From: Flavobacterium piscis | GTDB lineage: Bacteria > Bacteroidota > Bacteroidia > Flavobacteriales > Flavobacteriaceae | NCBI RefSeq assembly: GCF_001686925.1 | Contig: NZ_LVEN01000050.1 | Span: 62,001-126,000 of the forward strand | Length of the DNA stretch: 64,000 nucleotides | Reading direction: 5' to 3' | Shown: piece by piece, positions 7,848-16,529 of the stretch | How the letters are laid out: every line of letters starts with the position of its first letter | Numbering within the stretch: position 1 is the first letter of the stretch | Program-made: the position numbers and the translations under genes | Notes under the pieces: model-generated | What the model was told of the DNA's origin: nothing | Seen by the model: the letters and a program-made list of their open reading frames with translations, nothing else | Databases searched by the model: none

Positions 7848-8145
7848 GAGTGTGCGAAACTTTTAAAAATAGGCTGAAAGCCCTAAAAAGCAATAGCGTA
7901 GTGCAACGCACTACAAATTAAGTCAAAAGGGGAAATGCCCTGAAAGGGCAAAAGAAAATTGATAATACAGATTCAAAGAAAAAGGTGTTTTAAAGCAGTA
8001 CATCATGTAAAACATGGTGAAAAATGCTTTTTGAAATTAGGCTTCCGCCCTTACAGGGCTTAAAAATTATAATCGTTTTTCATTCATAGTGCTTCGCACC
8101 ATGCTATTGCTAGAGCTCTTTCAGAGCAATAGGTTTCGGACACTT
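7848..8145. mobile_element. MITE-like palindromic element, about 298 bp
   Basis: The outer ~60 bp on each side are imperfect reverse complements. The left side reads GAGTGTGCGAAAC, then CTGAAAG, AGCAATAGC, GTGC and GCACTA. The right side reads the same blocks inverted (TAGTGC, GCTATTGCT, CTTTCAG, GTTTCGGACACTT). Nested GCCCTGAAAGGGC and GCCCTTACAGGGC hairpins lie inside. There is no ORF. This looks like a non-autonomous or REP-like element. Target duplications were not identified. Confidence 0.55.
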
Positions 8146-8288
8146 ATAGTGTGTAGATAGTACACACACACAGCAAAGTAAAAAAAAAATAAAATTGATT
8201 ATGCTCACGGGCGAGACATCCGCGCCAGCGAGAAGTTTTGTTTTGAATAGCCTCCTGCTTTACCTGGAGGGAATTAATAGAAATGAAT

Positions 8289-8684
8289 TTAATCTATCTC
8301 AAAAGTAAAATCTACTTTTGTCCTAACGTGATATCCTTCGTGTTCTCCACAAAGCCATTTCGGAGATTTTTCTAATATTCTCTTAAGTGTTTTTCCTGTT
8401 TTTATCCCGTAATCTTTTATAATTGCAACATTCGTTATCGAACCATCCATTTCAACAATAAAATTTGCAAGAATCGATCCTTTAATATTTTTATTAATGT
8501 TTGACTTTTTGAAATTTATTTGTACGTATTCAAGAAATTTTTCTTTTCCACCAGGAAATTCTGGTTTTACTTGAACTGTTTCAAAATCATAAAGTACTTT
8601 TTGAATTGGACTTAGTGGTTCAATATTTTGAGATATCAGGCTTTGAGTGAATAGGATAAAAAGCACTAGTATGCTATTTTTCAT
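8289..8684 (-). CDS. small secreted protein with TonB C-terminal-like domain
   Basis: 131 residues. A signal peptide (MKNSILVLFILFTQSLISQ) precedes a domain with PEFPGGKEKFLEYVQINFKK and GSILANFIVEMDGSITNVAIIKDYG, the pattern of the TonB C-terminal domain common in Bacteroidota, where many periplasmic copies lack the transmembrane anchor. Here there is no proline-rich linker and no inner-membrane helix, so it is probably periplasmic rather than a true energy transducer. No operon partner is evident. Confidence 0.75.
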   Translation of the reverse strand: MKNSILVLFILFTQSLISQNIEPLSPIQKVLYDFETVQVKPEFPGGKEKFLEYVQINFKKSNINKNIKGSILANFIVEMDGSITNVAIIKDYGIKTGKTLKRILEKSPKWLCGEHEGYHVRTKVDFTFEID

Positions 8685-8798
8685 TACTAATTTATTTTTT
8701 TAAGCTGAGTTCCTTGTACTCGTAGAAGTTTTTTAGGTCGATGTAGTCACAAGCTAGGCGATCGCATCAGCGACATAACTTCGTGAAAATTCGTGAAA

Positions 8799-10322
8799 TT
8801 AGTGTTTAACCACACACATCTCCTTCAACTGCTCCAAATAATCCCTTTGATTAGAAAGTCTCGGAATTTTATGCTGTCCGCCTAGTTTATCACGTTCTTT
8901 CAGCCAATCATAAAACAAATTCTCACGAGCCACATTAATCACCAAAGGATTCAATGTCATATTATTGTGACGTTTCGCTTCGTAATCAGAGTTTAAGGTC
9001 TGTAACGTTTCATCCAGCACTTTCTGGAAAAGGCCAACATCAGCCGGTTTTTTCTTGAATTCGATCATCCATTCGTGTGCGCCTTTTTCTTTGTCCTGCA
9101 TAAAAATTGGGGCAACCGTATAATCAATCACTTCAGTTTGGGTAATTTGGCAGGCTTTGGCAATAGCCTGATCGGTATTTTCGACCATTAATTCTTCGCC
9201 AAAAACATTAATATGATGTTTGGTTCTGCCTGTAACACGAATTCTGTATGGGTTTAAGGATGTAAAACGCACCGTATCACCAATCAAATAGCGCCATAAA
9301 CCCGAATTGGTTGTAATGACAATCGCGTAGTTTTTATTCAGTTCAACATCAGCCAGACGAATTACTTTTTGATCCGGAGTTCCAAAGGTATCCATGGATA
9401 TAAATTCGTAGAAAATGCCGTAATCCAGCATCAGTAATAAGTCGCTGGAATTATTCAAATCCTGAATGGCAAAGAAACCTTCAGAAGCATTATATATTTC
9501 GTAATATTTGAAATCTTTACTAGGTAAAATTTTCTTGTATTGTTCTTTATAAGGAGAAAAACTTACACCTCCGTGAAAGTAAACTTCCAGATTAGGCCAA
9601 ATTTCCAATAAGTTTTGTTTGCCGGTATTTTCTAAAACCTTATTCATTAAAACCAACATCCACGAAGGAACACCCGCAAAACTGGTCACGTTTTCGTTTT
9701 TGGTTTCGTTTATGATGGCAGCAATTTTAGTTTCCCATTCGCTCATCAACGAAGTTTTGCTGCTTGGCGTACTGCTGAATTCAGCCCAGATTGGCATATT
9801 CTCAATCAAAATAGCTGATAAATCTCCAAAGAAAGTATTGTTGTTTTCGTAGATCTGAGAACTTCCGCCCAAGCGAAGACTTTTTCCTAAAAACAATTCC
9901 GAGTCTTCGTTGTTGTTCAAATACAAACAAAGCAAATCTTTACTTCCTTTATAGTGACAATCTTCAAGAGCCTCATTACTTACCGGAATAAATTTACTTT
10001 TTGCATTCGTAGTACCGCTCGATTTGGCAAACCATTTTATAGGCGTTTCCCAAAAAACTCCCTGCTCGCCCTGACGGGTACGTTCTATTAAAGGTTGTAA
10101 TTCTTCATAAGTTGCGATAGGAACTCTTTCAGCAAAAGTGGCATAGGATGTAATCGATTCAAAATCATATTTCTTTCCTACAATCGTGTTTTCCGAAGCC
10201 GTCAATAAATTATGCAGCAGTTCTTCCTGAACTTCGTTGGGATATTTTAGAAAAAGTTCTATTTGATGTATCCTTTGTTTCAGGACCCAAGAGGCAAACG
10301 AATTGATTATTGATAAGGGCAT
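8799..10322 (-). CDS. GH3 family acyl-acid-amido synthetase-like protein
   Basis: 507 residues of the GH3 (auxin-responsive promoter) family, an adenylating branch of the ANL superfamily. ATP-binding motif 1 is SSGTTNAKSK at 101-110, motif 2 is YNASEG at 277-282 and motif 3 is YLIGDTVRF at 345-353. Plant GH3 enzymes conjugate hormones to amino acids. The substrate of bacterial members is mostly unknown and should not be assumed to be auxin. Length is normal. No neighbouring biosynthetic genes suggest a substrate. Confidence 0.9.
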   Translation of the reverse strand: MPLSIINSFASWVLKQRIHQIELFLKYPNEVQEELLHNLLTASENTIVGKKYDFESITSYATFAERVPIATYEELQPLIERTRQGEQGVFWETPIKWFAKSSGTTNAKSKFIPVSNEALEDCHYKGSKDLLCLYLNNNEDSELFLGKSLRLGGSSQIYENNNTFFGDLSAILIENMPIWAEFSSTPSSKTSLMSEWETKIAAIINETKNENVTSFAGVPSWMLVLMNKVLENTGKQNLLEIWPNLEVYFHGGVSFSPYKEQYKKILPSKDFKYYEIYNASEGFFAIQDLNNSSDLLLMLDYGIFYEFISMDTFGTPDQKVIRLADVELNKNYAIVITTNSGLWRYLIGDTVRFTSLNPYRIRVTGRTKHHINVFGEELMVENTDQAIAKACQITQTEVIDYTVAPIFMQDKEKGAHEWMIEFKKKPADVGLFQKVLDETLQTLNSDYEAKRHNNMTLNPLVINVARENLFYDWLKERDKLGGQHKIPRLSNQRDYLEQLKEMCVVKH

Positions 10323-10529
10323 GAGTTAATTTTTAGATTGCTGATTTTACATTTTAAATTTCTCTTGACACGAAAATCAAAAAATATAAAATTTGAATAT
10401 CGATCGACAAATACTAACTTTGCCGTTGTATCAAAAATAGTGTTTTTTTGTAAAAAAACAGTTCTATAAAAGGAAAGATTCCAATTGATAATTGGAATTT
10501 TAACAAAATAAAAGTTCATAATACAGAGC

Positions 10530-10563
10530 AAATCTAATATCTGAAATCTACAATCTACAATTC
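10530..10563 (+). repeat. AATCTA-rich leader repeat
   Basis: A run of AATCTAATATCTGAAATCTA-type words lies immediately before the start of the DUF2797 gene. Similar runs occur just upstream of starts at 26356 (+), 33100 (+) and close to 58784. Confidence 0.5.
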
Positions 10564-10565
10564 TT

Positions 10566-11360
10566 ATGACATATCAAGGAGTACTTACAAAAATGCAAAC
10601 TGAATTAGGGAACCCAATACAATATTATTTGGTTTTCGAAGATAGTTTTCTACATATGAATCAACTTTTGAATAAAGAGATTGAGATTAATTTTGCAGGT
10701 TATGAATGTTTGAATTGTCATAAAAAGAAAAAAATATTCCGTCAGGGTTTTTGCTACGATTGCTTTTACTCCAGTCCTGCAGTTGGTGACTGGATTATGA
10801 GGCCGGAATTAAGTACTGCCCATCTGGGGATTGCAGATCGTGATCTGGAGTATGAACAAAAAGTACAATTACAGCCTCACGTTGTTTATCTGGCGTTGGC
10901 AAGTGAAGTAAAAGTGGGAGTAACCCGTAAAACCCAGGTTCCAACCCGTTGGATCGATCAGGGCGCAACACAGGCAGTCGCAATTGTTGAGGTTCCAAAC
11001 AGATATTTAGCCGGAATTACAGAGGTCGCATTAAAAGATCATTATACGGATAAAACCAATTGGAGAAAGATGCTTCAGAATACAGGGGGAATTTTTGATC
11101 TTCTTGCTGAAAAAGTAAAAGTAGAAAGCTTAATTCCTGATGAGGCTAAAGAGTATTTTTATTCCCAAAAAAATGATCTGTATGAATTGCATTATCCGGT
11201 TCTCAATTATCCTGCAAAAGTAGCCAGTTTAAATTTGGATAAAAATCCATCGTTTCAGGGAAAATTAATAGGGATTAAAGGGCAGTATTTAATTTTTGAA
11301 AATGGAACTGTTTTTAATGTTCGCAGTTCAGAAGGGTACGTAGTCACAATAAACGTCTAG
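10566..11360 (+). CDS. DUF2797 domain-containing protein
   Basis: 264 residues matching the DUF2797 family, whose function is unknown. An N-terminal zinc-ribbon-like pattern has Cys48/Cys51 and Cys63/Cys66. The central part HVVYLALASEVKVGVTRKTQ, then PTRWIDQGA, resembles the beginning of a GIY-YIG nuclease fold (a VYL strand followed by VKVGVT and a conserved Arg), so a nucleic-acid role is conceivable; this is inference. It is cytoplasmic and divergent from the GH3 gene. Confidence 0.8.
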   Translation: MTYQGVLTKMQTELGNPIQYYLVFEDSFLHMNQLLNKEIEINFAGYECLNCHKKKKIFRQGFCYDCFYSSPAVGDWIMRPELSTAHLGIADRDLEYEQKVQLQPHVVYLALASEVKVGVTRKTQVPTRWIDQGATQAVAIVEVPNRYLAGITEVALKDHYTDKTNWRKMLQNTGGIFDLLAEKVKVESLIPDEAKEYFYSQKNDLYELHYPVLNYPAKVASLNLDKNPSFQGKLIGIKGQYLIFENGTVFNVRSSEGYVVTINV

Positions 11361-11618
11361 CGTTATTGGTTATTCGTCTTGTTTTTTTGACTAACTGTCT
11401 AGTATTTATTTGATTAAGAAATATTTTTAGTAGTTTTAAATTGCTTTCAACTAGTTGAATATGTGAATGTTGATACATTTGGTTACAATTTTGTAATAAT
11501 TGCTTATTGAAAGAATTTAATTTTAAAAAATAAAAGAGACTAGTTTTAAACTAGTTTAAACACTCTGTTTTTTTTAAAATTTAAATGAAAATTTAATAAC
11601 TCCTAAATTATTTACAAG

Positions 11619-12698
11619 ATGGCTATTCTCAATAAAATAAATGTTTTTAGACGCGGCTTAATGCGCAATCTTACTAAGAATATTGGAAAAGCAAGATCAC
11701 AAGGAGATATTATTTTAGTCGATAAAAATGACATAAAAAAAATCTTAATCTGCAGACCAAACGGAAGATTAGGAAACTTATTATTGATCACACCTCTCGT
11801 TCAGGAAGTCACAGAAATATTTCCAAATTGTAAAGTCGATTTGTTTGTTAAGGGAACGTTAGCTCCAATTATTTTTGAAAATTATGATAATATTGGTAAA
11901 ATAATTGACTTACCCAGAAAGCCTTTCAAAAGTTTATTGAAATATCTGAATGTCTGGATTTCAATAAAAAAACAAAATTATGATATCGCAATTAATGTAG
12001 ATCAAAACTCTTCTTCGGGACGTTTAGCCGTTCAGTTTTCAAACGCCAAGTATAAATTTTTTGGAGATTCTAATGAAGAAACCCAATTTGTAAAAAGCGA
12101 TTATGAGCATATTGCCAAATATCCTGTTTATAATTTTCGAAATTATCTCACCCAGCTGCGTTTTCCAAAAAGCAATAAAATAATAGCTCCTTTAGATCTT
12201 AAGTTATCTTCTTTTGAAATGACCGAAGGCAAAAGAATTTTAAATGACTTATTCCATAACGATAAAAAAACAATCTGCATTTTTACATACGCAACAGGCG
12301 AAAAGTGTTTGTCTGAGGAGTGGTGGGGAAAATTTTACTCACAGCTTAAAGAAGAATATAAAAATTATAATATTATCGAAATCCTGCCTGTAGAAAATGT
12401 TTCGCAAATTGCTTTTAAAGCACCTACATTTTATAGTAAAGATATTCGCGAAATAGGAGCTGTCATTGCCAATGCCGATTTATTTATAGGTGCCGACAGC
12501 GGTATTATGCATTTGGCAAGTGCTGTACAAACTCCAACAATAGGGTTGTTTTCTATATCGAAGATCAAAAAATACGAACCTTATGACAATTCAAGTATTG
12601 GAATAGATGTCAAATTATATACTAAAAAGGATTATCTAAAAGTCATCAATTCCATTTTGAATAATGGAAAAATAAATAGTTATTCAAAAGCGATTTAA
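11619..12698 (+). CDS. glycosyltransferase family 9 protein (heptosyltransferase-like)
   Basis: 359 residues. GT9 hallmarks are ILICRPNGRLGNLLLITPLVQEV near the N-terminus and the C-terminal donor-binding DLFIGADSGIMHLASAVQTPTIGLFS. The GT9 family transfers ADP-heptose or related sugars to lipopolysaccharide core at the inner membrane cytoplasmic face. The exact sugar cannot be inferred. Start could be the ATG at 11619 or Met15 (MRNLTKN). It stands alone, preceded by a spacer with repeated CTAGT palindromes and convergent with the AsmA-like gene. Confidence 0.87.
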   Translation: MAILNKINVFRRGLMRNLTKNIGKARSQGDIILVDKNDIKKILICRPNGRLGNLLLITPLVQEVTEIFPNCKVDLFVKGTLAPIIFENYDNIGKIIDLPRKPFKSLLKYLNVWISIKKQNYDIAINVDQNSSSGRLAVQFSNAKYKFFGDSNEETQFVKSDYEHIAKYPVYNFRNYLTQLRFPKSNKIIAPLDLKLSSFEMTEGKRILNDLFHNDKKTICIFTYATGEKCLSEEWWGKFYSQLKEEYKNYNIIEILPVENVSQIAFKAPTFYSKDIREIGAVIANADLFIGADSGIMHLASAVQTPTIGLFSISKIKKYEPYDNSSIGIDVKLYTKKDYLKVINSILNNGKINSYSKAI

Positions 12699-12711
12699 TA
12701 AAATATAGTAT

Positions 12712-12751
12712 AAAAAAAGAGGCATTCGTTGTAATGGATGCCTCTTTTTTT
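12712..12751. terminator. bidirectional terminator
   Basis: AAAAAAAGAGGCAT (12712-12725) pairs with ATGCCTCTTTTTTT (12738-12751). A run on one side and T run on the other suit both convergent genes, the GT9 gene (+) and the AsmA-like gene (-). Confidence 0.85.
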
Positions 12752-12766
12752 GTGTAAATCTTTGTT

Positions 12767-15391
12767 TTATTTTTTCTTAAATAAACCATTGATTAAGTCG
12801 CTCGCTTTTTTTGTAGCTTCTTGCGTTTTCTGCTCTTTTTCTGTTTTTGCAGCCTGTGTAGTATCTTTTGCTTTTGTATTCTTATTGATCAGGTCAGTAA
12901 GAGCCGAAGTACCTTTTTGAGTCAGTTTTTCTTTTTGCTGGTTTACCAGTTGAGTGGTTAAGCTTGTAACAGCCGTTTTCATGTCTGTAGAAACTTTCGG
13001 GTTAGAAAAATTACCTGTAATCAAAGCGTTTATCGGAATGTTTTGCAATTTTGCAGCATCTGCCGGAGACATTTTAGCAATAAAGGCGTTGGCCTCAGTT
13101 CCTAAATATTTAGCCGGTACATCTAACTTTAAGTTGTAATTCATTGTTTGATCAAAACCATGAGTTCCGCCAACAGTTACTTTGATGTCCTGATATTTAA
13201 TATCAAAAGGTTTTACGTTTACTTTTCCATTTTCAAAAGTTACCGCAGCTTTAATATCATTTAAATTCACCTTACTCATATCAAGAAATTTGATATTTGA
13301 AGTTAAGGCATTTAATACCGTTGAATTTTTAGCATTCACAGTTGTCGAAAGCAATTGCCCGATTAAATCTCCTGAAATTGATTTTAAATCCGGAGTAAGT
13401 TCGTTGGCATCAAGATTACCGTTTAATTTAATAGTCGAATTTAATTTTCCATTAATGATTCCGGCAATTGGAGCAATCTTTTTCATCATGTCCAGTTGCG
13501 TAAAAGTCTGCGCAATATCCACCTGATTAAAACCTAAATTCATATCAAAAGTAGGTACTTTTGCTTTTGTAGAAACCGTTCCTGTAAGACCAATTGTTCC
13601 TCCAAAAATAGAAGTTTTAAAGTTTTCTAAAGTTGCTTTTTCATCCTTTACAATCAGTTTTCCTGAAACAGCAGTTAGTTTTAAATTGTCATACAAAACC
13701 GTGTTTGCTTTTGCATTTATGGTGCAATTCAGGAAAGCAGGAATCTTCATTGCATCAGCAGGTTTTGCAGGTGTTGCCTTTGTTCCTCCTTCTTTTCCGG
13801 TTGCAGTTCCCGTTTTAGCAGGTTCCCCGGCAGTCATAAAATCATCAACAGCTAACTGGTTCGAACTCATGTTGAAGTTTCCTCTTAGTTCTTGTTTCTT
13901 AAACATAAAACCATAGAAATTTTCTAAAACTCCATTAATGCTCAAATCACTTTTTCCGGTTGTAGCATCAAATTTTTTCAGGTTAATTGTACTTGGGTTA
14001 AACTCAACCAAAGCCGTACTAATGTTCATCGATTTATTGTTTTCGTCAGTATATTTAAATCCTGACAAACTCATCGTTCCTGCGTTTTTAATGTTTTGAT
14101 ATTGGCTTTTTTCTACAGATGCCATATCAAATTGTGTCGTTACATCAGCTTTTAGAATACCGGCAAGAGGTTTATCCATTTTAATTGGATATGCTTTCGA
14201 AAGATTGGCTAAATTGATAGTTCCTTTTAAAGCCGCATCTACAAACGGATTGACGGTTATGTTTTTGATATTGGCTTTAGCATTAAAAACATCCTGATCA
14301 ATTCTAAAAGAAAGTTTATCTAGGTTTATATAAGTATCATTTAGAATCCCCGTTTCATTGATGATTTTTGTGTCGATTACAATATTCTGAACTGATTTTG
14401 GTAAGTTAGGATATTGAAAAGAAGCATTATTAGAAGCAATTGCAATGTTGAATTTAGGAACAGTAGTATCTGTAAGTTCTCCTTTTGCAAAACCAACAAC
14501 GGTAAAATCTCCGGTTGTTTTTACACCATCTAAGCTTGAAGCATAGGCCGAAGGAATTAATCCTAAGAAATTCGTAAACGATGACGTTGGCGTTTTAAAC
14601 TTTAAATCATAAACCTGACCTTTCTCCACCATCTTGATAAATCCGTCAAATTCTAATGGCAATTGGTTAATTAAAGCTTTATTTTCTTTAAAAGTATATT
14701 TACTTTGTTCTAGATCAATTCCAAGAACAGCATCTAAAGTCAGTTTTACATTTTTCATGTAATTCATTTTATCCATATCCAAAGACACGTTGGCGGTAGA
14801 TTTTGTTGTCAAATCTAATTTAGAATTGGTAAAATCTCCGGTTCCCTCATGGTTCAGACTATCAATTACCATTTTTATTTTAGAACCCTGATCGATATAT
14901 CTAAAAGTAAAATTCTCGATTTTATAATTTTGGATTTTTAAAGAAAGCGGTTTGCTTGCTTCGTCTGTTTTTGTTTCTTTTTTATCTTTTAAGGCAATAT
15001 CAAAGTTACCAAGACCGTCTTTATTAAAAATAATATTGATTAAACCATTTGTAGAGCTTATTCCCTGAATATTCAAAGGTTCATCTTTTCCTTTAAAAAG
15101 TTCTTTAATGCTCATCTTTAAATTCAGTTCGCCTAACGAAACCAATGTGTCACCTTCAAAAGGAGCTTTGTTGATAATGACTAGTTTTTCGATCCCTACA
15201 GTTGCGTTTGGGAAGTTTTTAAACAAGCTTAAATCAGCATCGGCAAAACTTACTTTGGCATCAACACTTTCGTTGATAGCATCAGCAATTTTAGCTTTTA
15301 TTTGATCTTTAAAGAAATACGGAATGGCAAATAATGCGGCTACAATCACCACGAGAACTATGGCTGTGATTTTTAAAATTTTCTTTAACAT
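12767..15391 (-). CDS. AsmA-like family protein
   Basis: 874 residues. A single N-terminal transmembrane helix (about residues 7-27, ITAIVLVVIVAALFAIPYFF) is followed by the typical AsmA opening KIADAINESVDAKVSFADADLSLFKNFP and a long repetitive beta-rich body. The C-terminal AsmA domain (about 620-800) contains GIINGKLNSTIKLNGNL. An Ala/Thr/Gly/Lys-rich linker is near 530-550 and a charged coiled tail follows 820. AsmA-like proteins resemble lipid-transfer bridge proteins and are linked to outer-membrane biogenesis. Periplasmic, inner-membrane anchored. It is probably monocistronic. Confidence 0.9.
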   Translation of the reverse strand: MLKKILKITAIVLVVIVAALFAIPYFFKDQIKAKIADAINESVDAKVSFADADLSLFKNFPNATVGIEKLVIINKAPFEGDTLVSLGELNLKMSIKELFKGKDEPLNIQGISSTNGLINIIFNKDGLGNFDIALKDKKETKTDEASKPLSLKIQNYKIENFTFRYIDQGSKIKMVIDSLNHEGTGDFTNSKLDLTTKSTANVSLDMDKMNYMKNVKLTLDAVLGIDLEQSKYTFKENKALINQLPLEFDGFIKMVEKGQVYDLKFKTPTSSFTNFLGLIPSAYASSLDGVKTTGDFTVVGFAKGELTDTTVPKFNIAIASNNASFQYPNLPKSVQNIVIDTKIINETGILNDTYINLDKLSFRIDQDVFNAKANIKNITVNPFVDAALKGTINLANLSKAYPIKMDKPLAGILKADVTTQFDMASVEKSQYQNIKNAGTMSLSGFKYTDENNKSMNISTALVEFNPSTINLKKFDATTGKSDLSINGVLENFYGFMFKKQELRGNFNMSSNQLAVDDFMTAGEPAKTGTATGKEGGTKATPAKPADAMKIPAFLNCTINAKANTVLYDNLKLTAVSGKLIVKDEKATLENFKTSIFGGTIGLTGTVSTKAKVPTFDMNLGFNQVDIAQTFTQLDMMKKIAPIAGIINGKLNSTIKLNGNLDANELTPDLKSISGDLIGQLLSTTVNAKNSTVLNALTSNIKFLDMSKVNLNDIKAAVTFENGKVNVKPFDIKYQDIKVTVGGTHGFDQTMNYNLKLDVPAKYLGTEANAFIAKMSPADAAKLQNIPINALITGNFSNPKVSTDMKTAVTSLTTQLVNQQKEKLTQKGTSALTDLINKNTKAKDTTQAAKTEKEQKTQEATKKASDLINGLFKKK

Positions 15392-15511
15392 ATTAATAGA
15401 TTTGAGAGTTTAAATTCATAAAATGAGCTCGTACAAAAATAGTTTTTTTTGATTGAGATCAAAGCTAAAGTTTTTACAAAAAGTAGGAATATTTTTATTT
15501 TATTGAAAAAT

Positions 15512-15548
15512 AAAAAATCCGTTTGAATATAAGTTCAAACGGATTTTT
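15512..15548 (-). terminator. terminator of alpha/beta hydrolase operon
   Basis: A perfect 15-bp stem pairs 15513-15527 with 15534-15548 (ATCCGTTTGAA / TTCAAACGGAT plus A/T ends), located just past the stop of the gene at 15568. Confidence 0.85.
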
Positions 15549-15567
15549 AATGATTTTATGATTTTGA

Positions 15568-16515
15568 TTATTTTTTAATGAAAGAAATAATCTTGTTGGT
15601 CATGATTTCTGAGATTGGTAAGCTTTCATTATTATAACTTTCCATATTTGCCTGAGTGTCACCTTCGATAGTTTTCATGATATGATTCATTTTGTCTACA
15701 ATCAATAGTTCGGCACTTTTATTGGCTTGCGATAAAAGTTCAGCGTCTTTTACTGTAACTTGTAAATCCTTGTTTCCTTGCAAAATTAAAACGGGAACCT
15801 TTAAAGCTTTAATCTCTGCTTGAGGATTATATTTAAACCAGGAAATTAAATAAGGCTGAATACTTGGTCTAAAAAGAGAATTCAGCATTGGGTCAATTTT
15901 TTGTGCATAATGTCCGCTTTTTAAACTATCAATAATAGGAAAAGTCATTTCTTCTAATTGTTTGTTTGACTTAGAAGCAATTTGCGCTTTAATCAATTTA
16001 TCAGCAGATTCTCCCGGACCGGCAATAGAAATAAATTTGTTTGCTTTTGCTCCGGCAATCATTCCTATCAAAGAACCTTCGCTGTGCCCGATAACAATTA
16101 CTTCAGAAAAACGTCTGTCTTGTTTTAATAGATTTATCCAGCTTTTGGCATCTTCAGTATAATTTTCGAATACCAAAGTTTGTTCTGTTACAGCTGAAGC
16201 TTTGCTTTCGCCAATTCCTCGTTTATCGTATCGTACTGATGCAATCCCTTTTTTTGCTAAAGCTTCTGCCAGCATTTTTAGCGAATTATTTTTCATCATC
16301 GGATTATTTCCGTTTCGGTCTGTTGGTCCTGAACCCGAAATGATTAACGCCACCGGATATTTCGTTGTGAGATCCGGAGTGGTCAGCGTACCAAAAATCT
16401 GATCGATATTAATTTTTAATATTAACGGAGATTCTTTAAACGTAAGTTCTTTTTTATCCTGAGCATTTACAAAACCCAAGAATAAAAAAGCAGCAAGAGC
16501 AAATAATTTTTTCAT
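15568..16515 (-). CDS. secreted alpha/beta hydrolase
   Basis: 315 residues. A signal peptide (MKKLFALAAFLFLGFVNAQ) is followed by an alpha/beta hydrolase. The oxyanion segment is VALIISGSGPTDRNGN, the nucleophile elbow is VIGHSEGSLIGM, the acid lies near LILQGNKDLQV and the His near KMNHIMK. It resembles the acyl-CoA thioester/serine aminopeptidase-like S33 hydrolases. Substrate unknown. It starts 15 bp after the sppA stop and is probably cotranscribed with sppA. Confidence 0.87.
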   Translation of the reverse strand: MKKLFALAAFLFLGFVNAQDKKELTFKESPLILKINIDQIFGTLTTPDLTTKYPVALIISGSGPTDRNGNNPMMKNNSLKMLAEALAKKGIASVRYDKRGIGESKASAVTEQTLVFENYTEDAKSWINLLKQDRRFSEVIVIGHSEGSLIGMIAGAKANKFISIAGPGESADKLIKAQIASKSNKQLEEMTFPIIDSLKSGHYAQKIDPMLNSLFRPSIQPYLISWFKYNPQAEIKALKVPVLILQGNKDLQVTVKDAELLSQANKSAELLIVDKMNHIMKTIEGDTQANMESYNNESLPISEIMTNKIISFIKK

Positions 16516-16529
16516 TTTACAAAATGTAA

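Larger units (their letters stand above)
7530..8288. other. 760-bp gene-free, repeat-rich interval
   Basis: No plausible coding sequence is present on either strand. The interval holds a half-element (7554-7605), the serB terminator, the GC-rich repeat (7650-7770), the MITE-like element (7848-8145), and a further short GC-rich stretch around 8200-8270 with TACCTGGAGG. Confidence 0.7.

Noticed and set aside
12738..12920. Small open frame opposite the AsmA-like gene
   Set aside because: It is the antisense shadow of the Lys/Ala-rich C-terminal tail of the AsmA-like gene.
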